Shown here: in pieces, positions 23,455 to 31,139 of the stretch | How the letters are laid out: every line of letters begins with the position of its first letter | Numbering within the stretch: position 1 is the stretch's first letter | NCBI GenBank assembly: GCA_964394665.1 | Contig: CAYMYN010000033.1 | Location: 1-45,933 of the forward strand | From: CAYMYN01 sp964394665 | Lineage (GTDB): Bacteria > Planctomycetota > UBA1135 > GCA-002686595 | Direction of reading: 5' to 3' | DNA length: 45,933 bases | Notes under the pieces: model-generated | What the model saw: only the letters and a program-made list of their open reading frames with translations | What the model was told of the DNA's origin: nothing | Database searches by the model: none | Program-made: the position numbers and the translations under genes

Positions 23455-24884
23455 GCGCCCGGACCCTTCCTGGCCTGGAACAGGCCCAAGGGGACCTCGA
23501 TGCCCTGGTCGCGCAGCTCGCCCACCAGGCGCGGCACGATGCCGCTGGGGACGAACTCGCCGAGGATCTTGCGACCCTTGAGCCCCTCGCGCTTGAAGCG
23601 GAACACCTCCTGCAAGAGCGGGGTGTTGCCCTCCAGGCCCGTGACCTCGGCGATGGTCTCGATGCGCCGCACGCCGTCCTCGAAGCGCCGCACGTGCACG
23701 ACCAGGTCGAGGGCGGCGACGATCTGCTCGCGGATGGCGCGCGAGGGCAGGTCGAGGCCCGCCATCAGCACCATCGTCTCCAGGCGCGCCAGGGCGTCGC
23801 GGGGCGAGTTCGAGTGGATCGTGCTCAGGCCGCCGTCGTGACCGGTGTTGAGGGCCTGCAGCATGTCCAGCGCCTCGGGGCCGCGCACCTCGCCGACCAC
23901 GATGCGGTCGGGGCGCATGCGCAGCGAGTTGATCACCAGCTCGCGCGCGCCGATCGCGCCCCGGCCCTCGACGTTCGGCGGCCGGGTCTCGAAGCGCACC
24001 ACGTGCTCCTGGTCGAGCACGAGCTCGGCCGTGTCCTCGATGGTGATGATGCGCTCGGTGTTGGGGATGCACTCGGCGAGCGCCCCCAGGAGGGTCGACT
24101 TGCCCGCGCCCGTGCCGCCCGAGACGAGCACGTTCTTGCGCGCCCGCACCACGAGCTCGCAGAACTGCAGCATCTCCGCCGACCACATGCCCAGGCGCAT
24201 CAGGTCGTCGCGCCGCAGGCGTTGGCGGCCGAAACGGCGGATGGAGATCGTCGGCCCGTCGATCGAGACCGGCGGGATGGTCGCGTTGACGCGGCTGCCG
24301 TCGGGCAGGCGCAGGTCGACCATCGGCACGCCCATGTCGATGCGCCGGCCGACGCGCGCGGCGATGCGCTCGATCACGCGCCGCACGTGGTCGTCGTCCC
24401 GGAAACGCACGTCGGTCTTCTCGAGGATGCCGAAGCGCTCGACGTAGATCTGGTGCGGACCGTTGACCAGGATGTCGGTCACGGCCGGGTCGGCCATCAG
24501 GGGCGCCAGCGGGCCGATGCCGAGGGTCTCCTCGAGCAACTCGTCCGCCAGGCGGTCGCGCTCGGCCACGTTGAGCGGCAGGTCCTCGCTGGCGAGGATG
24601 CGCACGACGAACTCGCGCACCGCGCCCTCGACGATCTCCTCGCTGCTGCCGAGCAGGTTGCGCTCGCCGAGCTCGTCGAGCAGGCGCTCGTGGAGCTGGG
24701 CCTTGATCGAGAGGAAGTCGACCGAGGAGGCCTGGGCCTCGCGTTCGCGCCGCGCGTCGCGCTCGCTGCGTGCGGTCTGCGGGCGCAGGCGCGAGGCGGC
24801 GGCGGTCGTGATCGCCGAGCGGAAGTGTTCGCGGGCCCGATCCTCGCTGGTCTTCTCGCGGCCGGGGTTCTGGGGATCGCTCAC
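23451..24884 (-). CDS. cpaF: Tad pilus assembly ATPase TadA/CpaF
   Basis: 477 residues from a GTG at 24884 that overlaps the tadZ stop. It is a GspE/PilT-superfamily ATPase of the CpaF type. The N-terminal domain includes ILVNGPHQIYVERFGILEK. The catalytic core has Walker A VLVSGGTGAGKSTLLGAL, the Asp box ITIEDTAELVLDQEHVV, Walker B IVVGEVRGPEALDML and the His box GGLSTIHSNSPRDALARLE. It hydrolyses ATP to drive Flp pilin assembly on TadB/TadC. The charged N-terminal 60 residues are less conserved. Confidence 0.96.
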   Translation of the reverse strand: MSDPQNPGREKTSEDRAREHFRSAITTAAASRLRPQTARSERDARREREAQASSVDFLSIKAQLHERLLDELGERNLLGSSEEIVEGAVREFVVRILASEDLPLNVAERDRLADELLEETLGIGPLAPLMADPAVTDILVNGPHQIYVERFGILEKTDVRFRDDDHVRRVIERIAARVGRRIDMGVPMVDLRLPDGSRVNATIPPVSIDGPTISIRRFGRQRLRRDDLMRLGMWSAEMLQFCELVVRARKNVLVSGGTGAGKSTLLGALAECIPNTERIITIEDTAELVLDQEHVVRFETRPPNVEGRGAIGARELVINSLRMRPDRIVVGEVRGPEALDMLQALNTGHDGGLSTIHSNSPRDALARLETMVLMAGLDLPSRAIREQIVAALDLVVHVRRFEDGVRRIETIAEVTGLEGNTPLLQEVFRFKREGLKGRKILGEFVPSGIVPRLVGELRDQGIEVPLGLFQARKGPGA

Positions 24885-26110
24885 GCCAGGGCCTCACGCC
24901 CGAAGGTCACGGGGCCCTCGACTGGGGGTTCGGGGGCCGGGGAGGCCGCGTAACCACCCTCGGGGGCGGCCTCGATCTCGTCCACGATGCGCGCCAGGGA
25001 CTTGCCGAAGCCGAAACGACGCCCGCAGGAGAGGGCGTAGGGCCGGCCCGTGTTCAGCGCCGTGAGCAGCTTCTTCTGGAAGGGGAAGACGTGCTCGATG
25101 TCGCGGTTGAGGCGCTCCTCGACGTCGGACACGCGCAGGGCCGCCGGGGCCTTGGGCATGGTGTAGTTGAGCACGATGCGCTGGCGATCGTCGCCGACGC
25201 CCACGCGTTTCAGCACCTCGATGAAGTGCGAGGTGCCGACGACGCTCGGCACGGTGGCGTGGAAGACGACGTAGACGAGATCCGAGAAGTCGAGCGCCGC
25301 CATGATCACGGCGTCGAGCATCGGATAGGTGTCGACGATCACGTAGTCGTAGGTGCGGCGCGCCAGGCTGAGGATGCGCGTCAGGCCCTCGTCGTCGACG
25401 TGGCTGGCCTCGACCGCGTCGGGTGGCGCCGCGTACAGGTGCAGGCCGTGCTCGGTCTGGGTCGCGAGTTGGCGCACCAGGGTCTCGTCCAGGCGATGGC
25501 TCTCGCGGATCGCGTCGACGATCGTCGTGCGCGGGGCGGCGTCCACCATCAGGGCCGCGACGCCGAGCTGCAGCGAGGTGTCGATCAGGAGCACCTGGTC
25601 GGGGTGGCGCTTGCCCAGGGCCACGGCCGTGTTGACCGCCAGGGTCGACTTGCCCGCGCCGCCCTTGTTGCTGACGAAGGAGATCACCTTGCCCAGGTTG
25701 CGCCGCACGCGCGCCTGCTGCACGAGCACGCGGTCGAGGAGCTGCTGGATCTCGGCCGCGGACAGCGGCCGGCGCAGGAAGTCGGCCACGCGGGCGCGCA
25801 TGGCCTCGATGATCGCGGCCGACTCCTCGCCTTCGTTGGCGAAGCGGTCGTGGTGGAAGGCTCCCACCACCACCGAGTCCGGCGAGGCGGCGCCGATCTC
25901 CTCGGCGAAGCGCTTCAGGGAGGCGATGCCCTGATCCATCTCGACGACCACGATGTCCGGGCGCCGGCTGCGCGCGGCCTCGATCCCCTGGCGCTGCTCG
26001 GAGACGCTGTGCACCACGGGGCTCCAGCGCTTCACGCCGCGCAGGGCCGTGTCGAACTCCTGTCGGAGCGTCGTGTCGCTGCCGACGATCAGGATCTGGG
26101 GACTGTCCAT
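24881..26110 (-). CDS. cpaE: Pilus localisation ATPase TadZ/CpaE
   Basis: 409 residues from the ATG at 26110. Residues 1-120 look like an atypical response-regulator receiver (QILIVGSDTTLRQEF ... RPDIVVVEMDQGIASLKRF). From about 140 comes a MinD/ParA ATPase with deviant Walker A KVISFVSNKGGAGKSTLAVN, the strand VLLIDTSLQLGVAALMVD and the switch YDYVIVDTYPMLD. TadZ positions the Tad apparatus in the cell. A C-terminal extension of about 40 residues after FGFGKSLARIVDEIE is Pro/Ala-rich. It lies between tadG and tadA. Confidence 0.93.
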   Translation of the reverse strand: MDSPQILIVGSDTTLRQEFDTALRGVKRWSPVVHSVSEQRQGIEAARSRRPDIVVVEMDQGIASLKRFAEEIGAASPDSVVVGAFHHDRFANEGEESAAIIEAMRARVADFLRRPLSAAEIQQLLDRVLVQQARVRRNLGKVISFVSNKGGAGKSTLAVNTAVALGKRHPDQVLLIDTSLQLGVAALMVDAAPRTTIVDAIRESHRLDETLVRQLATQTEHGLHLYAAPPDAVEASHVDDEGLTRILSLARRTYDYVIVDTYPMLDAVIMAALDFSDLVYVVFHATVPSVVGTSHFIEVLKRVGVGDDRQRIVLNYTMPKAPAALRVSDVEERLNRDIEHVFPFQKKLLTALNTGRPYALSCGRRFGFGKSLARIVDEIEAAPEGGYAASPAPEPPVEGPVTFGREALA

Positions 26111-26135
26111 GTAGGGTCGAGGGCGGGTCGGCGGG

Positions 26136-27692
26136 TCAGCGCGCCAGGGCGGGGGCCTGGACGGCGTGGCGGAGGTTGCGCGAGGCGATCATCAAGGCCT
26201 CCCACATCGCGGGCGTCAGATCGTCGGTCTGCGTGCCGTCGAAGCGCGCGCTGGCGTTGCGCGGCGCGATCCAGGGGTCGGAGAGCTCGAGGGCCAGGCG
26301 GTTCCCCAGGCGCACGACGCGGATCAGGGGCAAGCCGTTGGCGCCGAACTGGGGCTCGCCGGTGTCCTCGTCCACGAGTTGCTCGATGCGCACGCGGCCG
26401 AAGCCGATCACGCGCAGTTGGGGCATCCACACGCCGCCCGTGTTGGCGAAGCGGAAGTCGTAGACCGGCACCAGGCCCTCGACGGTGGAGAAATGCGCCG
26501 GGCTCGTCAGCGCCTCGTCGTCGGGCGGCGGATAGGCGACGCGATCGCCCACGATGCGCGGCTCGATCTCGGTCAGGACGCCGATGACGTCCTCGAACTC
26601 GAGGTTCGGGTTGCTCGTGCCGTGCTGGAAGAGCAGGTTGCGGGCGGTCAGGAGCTGGCCGATCTCGAGGATCAGCTCCCGGTCGCCGTCGTCGCGGTCC
26701 TTCCAGACGTCGATCGTGCCCTCGATCGCGTTCCAGAAGCGGTCGCGCAGGGCCAGGCCGGTGACGCCGACCCGCAGGAGCGCGGCCTCGCGGACATTCA
26801 TCTGCCCGGCGGCGAGCAGGCCCTGCAGCACGTCCTCCTCGACGCGCACGCCGGCCCGCACGGCCCGGCGCGCCGTGGCGATCGAGGTCGCGCGCACGCG
26901 GAAGCCGGTGTGGCGGATGGACTCGCCCGAGCCCGCGTCTCCGCCCAGGATGGCCGTGCCGGCGCTGAAGAGCATCGGGATCGTCGGGCCGCTGGAGGAA
27001 ACGTTCGGCTGGCTGTCGTCCCCGCCGCCGGCGTAGGGGTGGGCCGTGCGCCGCAAACGCACCAGCAGCGAGTCGCCGTAGGGCGCCTCGTCGGCCTCGG
27101 CCGTGGCGAAGTCGGGGCGCTGGTAGTCCGGCGTCTCCATGTGGAGCGGGCTGCCCGAGGGACCGAAGAGCGTCTGGTTGAAGCTGCCGCTCACCATGTC
27201 GCCCTGCCGGCGGTTGAGCGGGGTGGCGCTGACCGGGCCGCCCCCCTCGTCCTCCTCGCTCTCGTAGTTCGTGCGCGGCCGCGGCGGGGTCCAGCCGATC
27301 TCCTCGATCACCCGGCCCCAGTTCAGCTCGCCCTGGCCCTCGCTGAGGGTGATGTAGGCGCCGGCGCCCTCGAAGTCCTCGTCGCCCGAGCCCCCCACGG
27401 TGAGGTCGGGGGTGTAGCGCCAGGTGGCGATGCGCCCGTTGAGGCTGCGGCGCATCAGGTCGCGCAGGTAGGGATCCGTCTCGGCGGTCTCGTTGCGCGC
27501 GCGGTCGCGCTCACGCAGGGTCTCGATCGCGACGCTGTCGGTGGCGCCCTGCATCTGGCGCTGGGTCATGCGCGCCAGGCCCAGGTCGACCGCCAGGCCG
27601 GCGATGGCCATGAAGCCCACGAACAGCAACGCGAAGAACACCAATACGACCCCCCCACGGGGGGAAGCTTCTCGATGGAGCGTGCGAGGCAT
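26136..27692 (-). CDS. tadG: TadG-like Flp pilus-associated protein
   Basis: 518 residues from the ATG at 27692. The N-terminus carries RGGVVLVFFALLFVGFMAIA followed by GLAVDLGLARMTQRQMQGAT and DSVAIETL, the hydrophobic helix and conserved AVD-x-G motif of the TadG/TadE-like (Tad_N) family of pseudopilins. The remaining 450 residues are a mostly beta, low-similarity extracytoplasmic domain that I cannot assign. Unlike canonical TadG there is no obvious von Willebrand A (MIDAS) motif. The gene lies between cpaB and tadZ. It probably serves as a minor or tip component of the Flp pilus. Confidence 0.82.
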   Translation of the reverse strand: MPRTLHREASPRGGVVLVFFALLFVGFMAIAGLAVDLGLARMTQRQMQGATDSVAIETLRERDRARNETAETDPYLRDLMRRSLNGRIATWRYTPDLTVGGSGDEDFEGAGAYITLSEGQGELNWGRVIEEIGWTPPRPRTNYESEEDEGGGPVSATPLNRRQGDMVSGSFNQTLFGPSGSPLHMETPDYQRPDFATAEADEAPYGDSLLVRLRRTAHPYAGGGDDSQPNVSSSGPTIPMLFSAGTAILGGDAGSGESIRHTGFRVRATSIATARRAVRAGVRVEEDVLQGLLAAGQMNVREAALLRVGVTGLALRDRFWNAIEGTIDVWKDRDDGDRELILEIGQLLTARNLLFQHGTSNPNLEFEDVIGVLTEIEPRIVGDRVAYPPPDDEALTSPAHFSTVEGLVPVYDFRFANTGGVWMPQLRVIGFGRVRIEQLVDEDTGEPQFGANGLPLIRVVRLGNRLALELSDPWIAPRNASARFDGTQTDDLTPAMWEALMIASRNLRHAVQAPALAR

Positions 27693-27735
27693 CGGGATTC
27701 GACTCCGGGAAAGGAGCGCGTGGGCGGGTCCGGGC

Positions 27736-28701
27736 TCAGTCCGTGCTCGATCCGCCGCCGCGGGGCACGGTGACGATGACCTTGCGGTCGCCTTCGATCT
27801 TCTCGACCACGTGCACCTGCGAGAGCAACCACGCGAGCTGCTCCTCGACCGAGGGCCCGGTGGGCACCATCTCCTCGTCGGCGCCGGCCAGGTTCGAGCG
27901 CGGCATCGCGTGGATGCGCTCCTTGCGCTCGATGGCCGACAACAGGGGCGAGATCTCGCCCGGGTCGACCGCCAGGCCGACCTGGCGCTTGCCGCGCTTG
28001 GCGTCGCCGTCGTAGGCGGCCGGGTTCACGACCAGGCCCGCGGAGACCAGCGGCGTCTCGAGCACCAGGGACCCGCTCTGGATCTGGAAGCGAAGTTGTT
28101 GGTCGATGCGGCCCTCGCCGACCACGGCCAGGGCCTTGCGGGCCTCGACCAGGTCCTTGTCCGGCACGCTGCGCAGGGCGACCATGTCGAAGCGGTCCCC
28201 GTAGCGCATGTCGCCCAGGCCGTGGACGTGCTCCTCGGAGACGACGAGGTAGCGCTTGCCCTCGGGCACCAGGCTCTGGGGACCGGGGCGCGTGCCGACG
28301 GGCAGGAAGTCGCGCTCGGTGAAGGCCTTCATGGCCTCCTTGGGGCGCGCGAGCACGCGGCCCTCGATGTTCCCCAGGCTCATGATCCAGGGGTTCGGGC
28401 TGTCCTGGTTTGCGCGCACTTCGGACTTGTTGACTGGCCAGACTCGCGGCCGGTTGGTCTTTTGGTCCCACACGTCGGCGCGCGTCACGGCCTGGCCGGG
28501 CCGCATGGGGCGCGCGGTGACGATCACGCCCACGGTCTCGGCCGCGACGACCTGGCGCCGGCCGAGCACCTCGTCGAGCCAGGCTGCCTTCACGTCCCCG
28601 CGGGCGTAGAGGGTGCCGAAGGCCCCGGCCACGCCCAGGAAGAGCAGCAGGATCAGGAGCAGGGGGTTCAGGCGGCTGCGTTGACGGCGGGCGGGACTCA
28701 T
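27736..28701 (-). CDS. cpaB: Flp pilus assembly protein CpaB/RcpC
   Basis: 321 residues; the ATG at 28701 starts a short basic tail and one membrane helix (LLLILLLFLGVAGAFGTLYA). The open frame upstream of it is not coding. Residues about 50-125 form the SAF domain (VGVIVTARPMRPGQAVTRAD ... LGNIEGRVLARPKEAM) and the RcpC/CpaB domain follows (VSAGLVVNPAAYDGDA ... KRQVGLAVDPGEISPL). The tail KVIVTVPRGGGSS resembles the usual CpaB end. In Tad systems CpaB lies in the periplasm beside the secretin. Confidence 0.9.
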   Translation of the reverse strand: MSPARRQRSRLNPLLLILLLFLGVAGAFGTLYARGDVKAAWLDEVLGRRQVVAAETVGVIVTARPMRPGQAVTRADVWDQKTNRPRVWPVNKSEVRANQDSPNPWIMSLGNIEGRVLARPKEAMKAFTERDFLPVGTRPGPQSLVPEGKRYLVVSEEHVHGLGDMRYGDRFDMVALRSVPDKDLVEARKALAVVGEGRIDQQLRFQIQSGSLVLETPLVSAGLVVNPAAYDGDAKRGKRQVGLAVDPGEISPLLSAIERKERIHAMPRSNLAGADEEMVPTGPSVEEQLAWLLSQVHVVEKIEGDRKVIVTVPRGGGSSTD

Positions 28702-28799
28702 CTCGGGCTCTCTCCCGCCCCCGCGGCGCGCGCGGGGGCGACTCTCGTCTGTGGTGTCGGAATAGGGGGGAAGGGGGTGGTGCGGAGCTCGCGGACCGC

Positions 28800-29663
28800 T
28801 CAGCCGCCATAGTTCTCGCGGCGATGGAAGGAGCGGACGCTGATCAACTTGCGATAGGGCAGGACCTTCTTGGGGCTGCCGTCCTCGTTGGCGAAGGCGA
28901 AGTGGTAGCCCAGACCGCCGGGGCCGCGGTGCGAGGTGGACCAGTTGGTCTCGACCAAGGTGCCTTCGTCGGGCCCGGTGACCGTCTCGGGGGCCTCGAT
29001 CACGTCGCCGAAGGGACCGGCGGTGCCGGTCGGGTCGAAGGCGCTCATGGTCGCGGCCTGGAAGGGATAGTTGAGGCGCACCATCGCGTTGCCGCGGAAG
29101 GCGGCCAGGGGTGCGCTGATCGGGAAGTGGCTCTGGGCGATGGCGCTGGGCAGGATCTCCTCGACCACCGGCACCCACTCGATGACCTCGACTCCGCTGC
29201 CGGCCGTCGCGAGGATGCGCGGGATCAGGACCGTGTCGAAGGAGTTGCCCCCGTCGTCGCTCATGCGCACGACCGCCCCCGGGTAGCGCAGCACGGGGAC
29301 GTCGTCGACCAGGTCGACGATCATCAGCGGGCGCAGCATCTGGTTGACGATCGGGTAGGTGGCCCACTCGAGCTCGTTGTTGCCCCCCACCGAGAGCGGC
29401 ACGACGAGCTTGGCGGGGTCGTAGATGCGCTGCACGACGTAGGGATCGCGCAGGGCTTCCTCGAAGCTCAGGGTCGCGGGCAGGGGCGCCACGGCCAGCT
29501 CGCGCGCCAGTTGGTCGGCGGCGGACTGCAGGAGCTGCCCGGCCATCATCACCCGCCCGAGGTCCAGGACCGCGGCCAGGATCAGGTACAACGCGAACGA
29601 CACGAGGGCGAACTCGACGAGCACGCCGCCCGAGCTGTTGGATCGATCGCTTCGAAGAATCAT
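28800..29663 (-). CDS. tadE: TadE-like minor pseudopilin
   Basis: 287 residues from the ATG at 29663; a GTG nine bases upstream is an alternative. The N-terminus SNSSGGVLVEFALVSFALYL followed by ILAAVLDLGRVMM has the TadE pattern: Gly, a hydrophobic helix with Glu at +5, then the conserved DLGR. The 230-residue extracellular part is longer than in typical TadE (150-200 in total) and has no family I recognise. It lies directly after the Flp pilin gene and should be processed by the same peptidase. Confidence 0.88.
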   Translation of the reverse strand: MILRSDRSNSSGGVLVEFALVSFALYLILAAVLDLGRVMMAGQLLQSAADQLARELAVAPLPATLSFEEALRDPYVVQRIYDPAKLVVPLSVGGNNELEWATYPIVNQMLRPLMIVDLVDDVPVLRYPGAVVRMSDDGGNSFDTVLIPRILATAGSGVEVIEWVPVVEEILPSAIAQSHFPISAPLAAFRGNAMVRLNYPFQAATMSAFDPTGTAGPFGDVIEAPETVTGPDEGTLVETNWSTSHRGPGGLGYHFAFANEDGSPKKVLPYRKLISVRSFHRRENYGG

Positions 29664-29752
29664 CCTGGCCACCGTGGGAGAGTGAGCGCTCTCGGCGTCG
29701 CTATCAGGTCCGGTTGGTCCTGGAGCAATCCGAGAGCGCCCTCATGGCCGGC

Positions 29753-30076
29753 TCAGTCGCCGGAGTTCTGGAGATCGGTGATGAGACCGCTAGCGCCATC
29801 TCCGAAGAGGTCGTCCGTGGTGTTCTTCTCGCCGTCGAGAACGTCCGTCCAGTTGATCGCACCTTCCTGGGTGAGAATGACTCGGCCGCCAGCGATGGCA
29901 CCGACATCCTCAGCGCTGCTGCTGGGCAGAACCGCCGCGACGGTACCCACCAGGTCGTTGGTCTTCTTGCCGAACAGGGACACGGCGGCGGCGCAGATGA
30001 GGGCCACGCCGGCGATCAGCAGGCCGTACTCGACGAGGGCGGCGCCGCGCTTCTTGTTGGGGGTCAGTTTCTTCAT
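29753..30076 (-). CDS. flp: Flp major pilin
   Basis: 107 residues from the ATG at 30076. The leader MKKLTPNKKRG is followed by AALVEYGLLIAGVALICAAA, the Flp motif with Glu-Tyr at +5/+6 after the cleavage glycine. Usual Flp pilins mature to about 50 residues. This one carries an extra 60-residue polar tail (from GTVAAVLPSSSAEDVGA), with a DGEKNTTDDLFGDGAS stretch. It lies alone after a 340-base gap and has its own leader with a hairpin and repeats, so it is likely transcribed strongly and separately. GC content is visibly lower than in its neighbours. Confidence 0.9.
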   Translation of the reverse strand: MKKLTPNKKRGAALVEYGLLIAGVALICAAAVSLFGKKTNDLVGTVAAVLPSSSAEDVGAIAGGRVILTQEGAINWTDVLDGEKNTTDDLFGDGASGLITDLQNSGD

Positions 30077-30089
30077 GGTTTCTGTTCGC

Positions 30090-30104
30090 GGAGGTCGCAC
30101 CTCC
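30090..30104 (-). promoter_or_regulatory. Short hairpin holding a GGAGG in the flp leader
   Basis: On the minus strand the bases ggaggtgcgacctcc form a perfect 6-bp stem with a three-base loop, ending 13 bases before the flp ATG. The GGAGG, the only Shine-Dalgarno-like stretch near flp, is within the stem and 24 bases from the start, farther than normal. It may control translation of the pilin or protect its message. Confidence 0.4.
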
Positions 30105-30416
30105 GTCAGGGTCTCGGTCTCGGTCTCGGAGCCAGGGGTTGGACCGACGGCCGCGCGGCGCGGGGGGACCGACGTGGAGTCCGTCCCTCCTGCCCACGAC
30201 CCTCGGCGGGGTCCCGTCGACCGCGGGCGATCCGCCCCGGTGGGGTCACCGGGAGGACGCGGAACGCCGCGCGGACGGTTCGGAGTGCGCCCCGGCCTGC
30301 CAGGACCGGGGTGGTCGCATCGGCCCTAGGGTAACCCCTGCCCCGCGATCGGGGGGGTATCGGGGCGCGGCCGCGGTCCGCGCGGGCGTCCCGATCCGGG
30401 GCGGGGCGGGGGGCGT
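30105..30416. other. Intergenic region upstream of flp
   Basis: About 310 bases without a gene between the TadD-like gene and flp. It holds three tandem copies of gtctcg (30111-30128). A separate flp promoter is expected here, but I cannot pick -35/-10 hexamers with confidence. No terminator with a T-tract is visible after the TadD-like gene. Confidence 0.4.
30111..30128. repeat. Three tandem gtctcg hexamers in the flp leader
   Basis: Three exact head-to-tail copies of a six-base unit just upstream of the leader hairpin. This could be a protein-binding site or simple slippage. Confidence 0.55.
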
Positions 30417-31139
30417 TCATCGCACGGTCTCCCCCAAGGAGGCCCGCAGGCCGTCGATGCGGGCGGCGACGACCGCGCTGTCCGGGTTGAGGGCCAGGGC
30501 GTGCTCGTAGAAGGCGCGCGCGGCCTCGAACCGGCCCGCGCGCTCCTCGATCCAACCGCGGTGGTACTGCACGCGCCACAGGGGCGCGCCCAGGCGCGAG
30601 GCCAGCTCGAGCTGCTCCATCGCCGCGGGGCCCTCGTCGCGGAAGACCAGCACCGCGGCCAGGGTCTCGCGCAGGCCGGCGTGGTCGGGGTTGTAGCGCA
30701 CCTGGGTCTCGAGCAGGCGCAGGGCCGAGTCGCGGTTGCCCTGGTCGAGGGCGATGCGCGCCCGCAGCATGGCCGCGTCGGGGTGGCTGGGCTGCACGCG
30801 GAAGATCTGGTCCAGGTAGTTCTGGGCCTTCTCGGGCTGGCGCGCGTCGTAGGCCACGACCGCGTTGGCCAGCAGGGTCGGCGCGTGGCGCGGGAACTCG
30901 AAGGCCAGGCGCTCGAGCTCGTTCTGCACGCGGCCCGGATCCACCAGGGTCGGACCGCGCCCGGAGCCCGGGTGGCCCGCGCCCGCCTCGTAGAGATCGA
31001 GCAGGTGCGCCAGGCGCACGTTCGGATCGGGCTCGGCGTCGCGGAAGCCGGCCCCCGGACCTTGGCAGGCCGCGACGACACACAGCGCGATCGCCAGCGC
31101 AGCGCGCCGCGCCCGCGTTCGAAGCACGAGACGGCTCAT
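30417..31139 (-). CDS. tadD: TadD-like TPR lipoprotein
   Basis: 240 residues. The ATG at 31139 overlaps the secretin stop (ATGA). The signal ALAIALCVVAACQG has lipobox VAAC, so it is a lipoprotein. Residues about 60-230 contain four to five tetratricopeptide repeats, for example APTLLANAVVAYDARQPEKA, AMLRARIALDQGNRDSALRL and AARAFYEHALALNPDSAVVA. TPR lipoproteins of this kind (TadD) act as pilotins or scaffolds for the Tad secretin. Its position right after the secretin gene supports that role. Confidence 0.85.
   Translation of the reverse strand: MSRLVLRTRARRAALAIALCVVAACQGPGAGFRDAEPDPNVRLAHLLDLYEAGAGHPGSGRGPTLVDPGRVQNELERLAFEFPRHAPTLLANAVVAYDARQPEKAQNYLDQIFRVQPSHPDAAMLRARIALDQGNRDSALRLLETQVRYNPDHAGLRETLAAVLVFRDEGPAAMEQLELASRLGAPLWRVQYHRGWIEERAGRFEAARAFYEHALALNPDSAVVAARIDGLRASLGETVR

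Noticed and set aside
29704..29907. 67-residue minus-strand frame overlapping the flp pilin gene
   Set aside because: It lies in another frame of the flp gene and has no ribosome-binding site; flp itself has a clear pilin signal.
30260..30320. Sigma-54-like TGGCA...GC element upstream of flp (minus strand)
   Set aside because: The spacing between the GG and GC pairs is off by one or more bases and the -12 TTGCA box is missing.
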